A stretch of 6,867 nt of DNA, taken from contig JAQTRI010000189.1 of NCBI GenBank assembly GCA_028711905.1, positions 1 to 6,867 of the forward strand. The letters are read 5' to 3'. The position numbers and the translations under genes were made by a program. The stretch comes from Candidatus Wallbacteria bacterium. GTDB lineage: Bacteria > Muiribacteriota > JAQTZZ01. The stretch's first letter is position 1; every line of letters starts with the position of its first letter. The notes beneath the pieces were generated by a model. That model was given only the letters and a program-made list of their open reading frames with translations, was not told the DNA's origin and did not search any database. Shown here piece after piece: positions 5,385-6,867 of this stretch.

Positions 5385-6146
5385 TCAATTCACCGCCGTC
5401 CGGAACTCCTTCACCAGTCCGGCAACATCCTCCCCTGCCCTGATGGCTTCCACCAGCCTGCTGCCCACAATCACACCGTCAGCAAAAACTGCAGCCTGAG
5501 CTGCCTGTTCAGGAGTTGAGATGCCGAAACCGAGGCACAGCGGCTTGGTCGTGATCTCCCTGACTGAGGCCAGAAAACCCGCGGTGTCAGGCGCGAGCGA
5601 GCTGCGGCTGCCGGTAGTGCCGGTCAGGCTGACACAGTATATGAATCCGCGCGCAAGGGCCGCGATCTTTCTGATGCGCTCCGGTCCGGAAGTCGGTGTC
5701 ACCAGCAGGACAAGATCGATCCCGCAGGAATTCGCCCGCTTCGACCAGGCGGAGGCTTCCTCCAGAGGCAGGTCAGGTACAACTAAGCCGGAAAACCCTG
5801 ATGCAGCCAGATCACTCATCAGTCCATCCCCATACGACATCAATGGATTGATATACGACATCAGGATCAGGGGAACCGTAAACCTTGATTCTGCAAACCT
5901 CTCAAGCATGGATTTAAGGGTAATTCCCTGTTCCAGCGCTATCTGCGAAGAGAACTGGATGGTCTTCCCGTCAGCCACAGGATCGGAAAAAGGATATCCG
6001 ATCTCAATCAGGTCCGCACCATTAGCTTCGGCAGTCCCGACAATTTCCAGGCTTTTCTCCAGAGTCGGGAATCCGGCTGTAAAATAAGGGATAAAGGCTT
6101 TGCTGCCGTTTTTTCTCAGGTTTTTAAAAAGATTGCTGATTATCAT
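5385..6146 (-). CDS. trpA: Tryptophan synthase alpha chain
   Basis: TrpA cleaves indole-3-glycerol phosphate to glyceraldehyde-3-phosphate and indole, and passes the indole through a tunnel to TrpB. The 253 residues are slightly below the usual 260-270 but make a complete TIM barrel. Visible motifs are FIPYFTAGFPTLEKSLEIV (18-36), the catalytic Glu48 and Asp59 in LIEIGYPFSDPVADGKTIQ, MSYINPLMSYG (96-106), GLVVPDLPLEEA (120-131), the mobile loop VSLTGTTGSRS at 172-182, and the phosphate-binding GFGISTPEQ (207-215) and DGVIVGSRLVE (223-233). The start ATG at 6146-6144 overlaps the trpB stop as ATGA, with a GGAGGG ribosome binding site at 6153-6158. The motif usually reads DGPTIQ but is DGKTIQ here; the catalytic Asp is unaffected. 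Confidence 0.96.
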   Translation of the reverse strand: MIISNLFKNLRKNGSKAFIPYFTAGFPTLEKSLEIVGTAEANGADLIEIGYPFSDPVADGKTIQFSSQIALEQGITLKSMLERFAESRFTVPLILMSYINPLMSYGDGLMSDLAASGFSGLVVPDLPLEEASAWSKRANSCGIDLVLLVTPTSGPERIRKIAALARGFIYCVSLTGTTGSRSSLAPDTAGFLASVREITTKPLCLGFGISTPEQAAQAAVFADGVIVGSRLVEAIRAGEDVAGLVKEFRTAVN

Positions 6147-6867
6147 ACCAAGCCCTCCACGATCTCCAGATCCTTGTCGCCACGGCCCGACAGATTGACA
6201 ACAATGATGCCGTCTGTTCCCAGTTCCGGAGCGATTTTAATGGCGTGAGCCACAGCATGGGAGCTTTCCAGGGCCGGGATGATACCTTCAGTGCGGCAGA
6301 GGATGCGGAAAGCGTCTAAGGCTTCCTCATCAGTGGCTGAAGTATACTCGGCCCGGCCTGAGTCTTTCAGATGCGAGTGTTCCGGTCCGACACCAGAGTA
6401 ATCCAGACCGGCTGAAACCGAATGCGTGTTTAAGATCTGACCGTCCGGATTCTGCATCAGATAGCTCTTAGCCCCATGCAGCACACCTGTGCGCCCAGCT
6501 GAAAGCGTGGCAGCGTGTTTTCCTGTGGTTACACCGCAACCCCCGGCCTCGACCCCGATCAGACGCACAGACTTGTCCCCGATAAACGGATAGAATATTC
6601 CCATAGCATTGCTGCCACCGCCGACACACGCAACTACTGCGTGAGGCAGGCGGCCTTCAATCCGTAGAATCTGCTTCTTAGCCTCCCGGCCGATGACAGA
6701 CTGAAAATCGCGCACCATTACAGGATAGGGATGCGGCCCGACCACAGACCCGATACAGTAATGCGTGTCCGCGACATTGGTCACCCAGTCGCGGATAGCC
6801 TCGTTGATAGCGTCCTTGAGGGTTTTCGTGCCTGATTCCACAGGCACCACTTCAGCCCCGAGCAGTC
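6143..6867 (-). CDS. trpB: Tryptophan synthase beta chain, C-terminal part (cut by window edge)
   Basis: TrpB is the PLP enzyme that condenses indole with serine to form tryptophan. About 240 C-terminal codons of a roughly 400-residue protein are present; the frame stays open to the window end, so the 5' part, including the Schiff-base lysine and catalytic glutamate, lies outside. The visible part begins LLGAEVVPVESGTKTLKDA. It contains VVGPHPYPVMVRDFQ, the PLP phosphate-binding GGGSNAMG (about 6602-6625), GVEAGGCGVTTGKHAA, SVSAGLDYSGVGPEHSHL, EGIIPALESSHAVAHA and the terminal NLSGRGDKDLEIVEGLV. The pattern is that of TrpB1, the standard partner of TrpA, rather than the longer TrpB2. Its stop overlaps the trpA start by 4 bases, as expected for subunits of one complex. 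The GTG at 6850 is an internal valine, not a start. Confidence 0.96.
   Translation of the reverse strand, partial: LLGAEVVPVESGTKTLKDAINEAIRDWVTNVADTHYCIGSVVGPHPYPVMVRDFQSVIGREAKKQILRIEGRLPHAVVACVGGGSNAMGIFYPFIGDKSVRLIGVEAGGCGVTTGKHAATLSAGRTGVLHGAKSYLMQNPDGQILNTHSVSAGLDYSGVGPEHSHLKDSGRAEYTSATDEEALDAFRILCRTEGIIPALESSHAVAHAIKIAPELGTDGIIVVNLSGRGDKDLEIVEGLV

Noticed and set aside
6143..6850. GTG at 6850 as a trpB start
   Set aside because: The frame continues upstream with TrpB-like residues (LLGAE), and the core N-terminal half of the family would be missing. It is an internal valine of a gene cut by the window.

Overview
The window is a compact bacterial biosynthetic operon segment with every supported gene on the minus strand, so transcription runs from high to low coordinates. 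In that order it holds trpB (3' part), trpA, a nucleotidyltransferase-like gene, a 64-codon small gene, a DAHP synthase gene, aroA, trpE, trpG and the first 105 codons of hisD. Gene junctions are very tight: 4-base ATGA overlaps at trpB/trpA and trpE/trpG, overlaps of 14 and 26 bases elsewhere, and gaps of 1, 3 and 21 bases. The only gap of note is 71 bases between trpA and the nucleotidyltransferase gene. No stretch over 300 bases lacks a gene, and I see no RNA gene, CRISPR array, intact insertion sequence or convincing terminator.

The pathway logic is coherent. The DAHP synthase (type I-beta with an N-terminal regulatory domain, close in layout to the Thermotoga maritima enzyme) starts the shikimate pathway, and AroA makes EPSP. 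TrpE and TrpG turn chorismate into anthranilate, and TrpA and TrpB carry out the last step to tryptophan. HisD catalyses the last steps of histidine synthesis. The middle tryptophan genes (trpD, trpC, trpF) are not in the window; hisD sits directly after trpG, where trpD often lies. The segment therefore looks like a mixed aromatic/histidine supra-operon.

The accessory element is the pair at 5313-4593: an AbiEii/MNT-like nucleotidyltransferase followed by an overlapping small charged protein, placed between trpA and the DAHP synthase gene. Directly before it is an extended -10 promoter-like sequence so close to the start codon that the transcript could be leaderless, and a short dyad overlaps that -10. 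This is the best candidate here for something not explained by routine amino-acid biosynthesis.

The organism is a bacterium of moderate GC content that makes its own aromatic amino acids and histidine. The gene order and the Thermotoga-type DAHP synthase do not let me name a phylum; an under-sampled or uncultured lineage is possible but is only inference.
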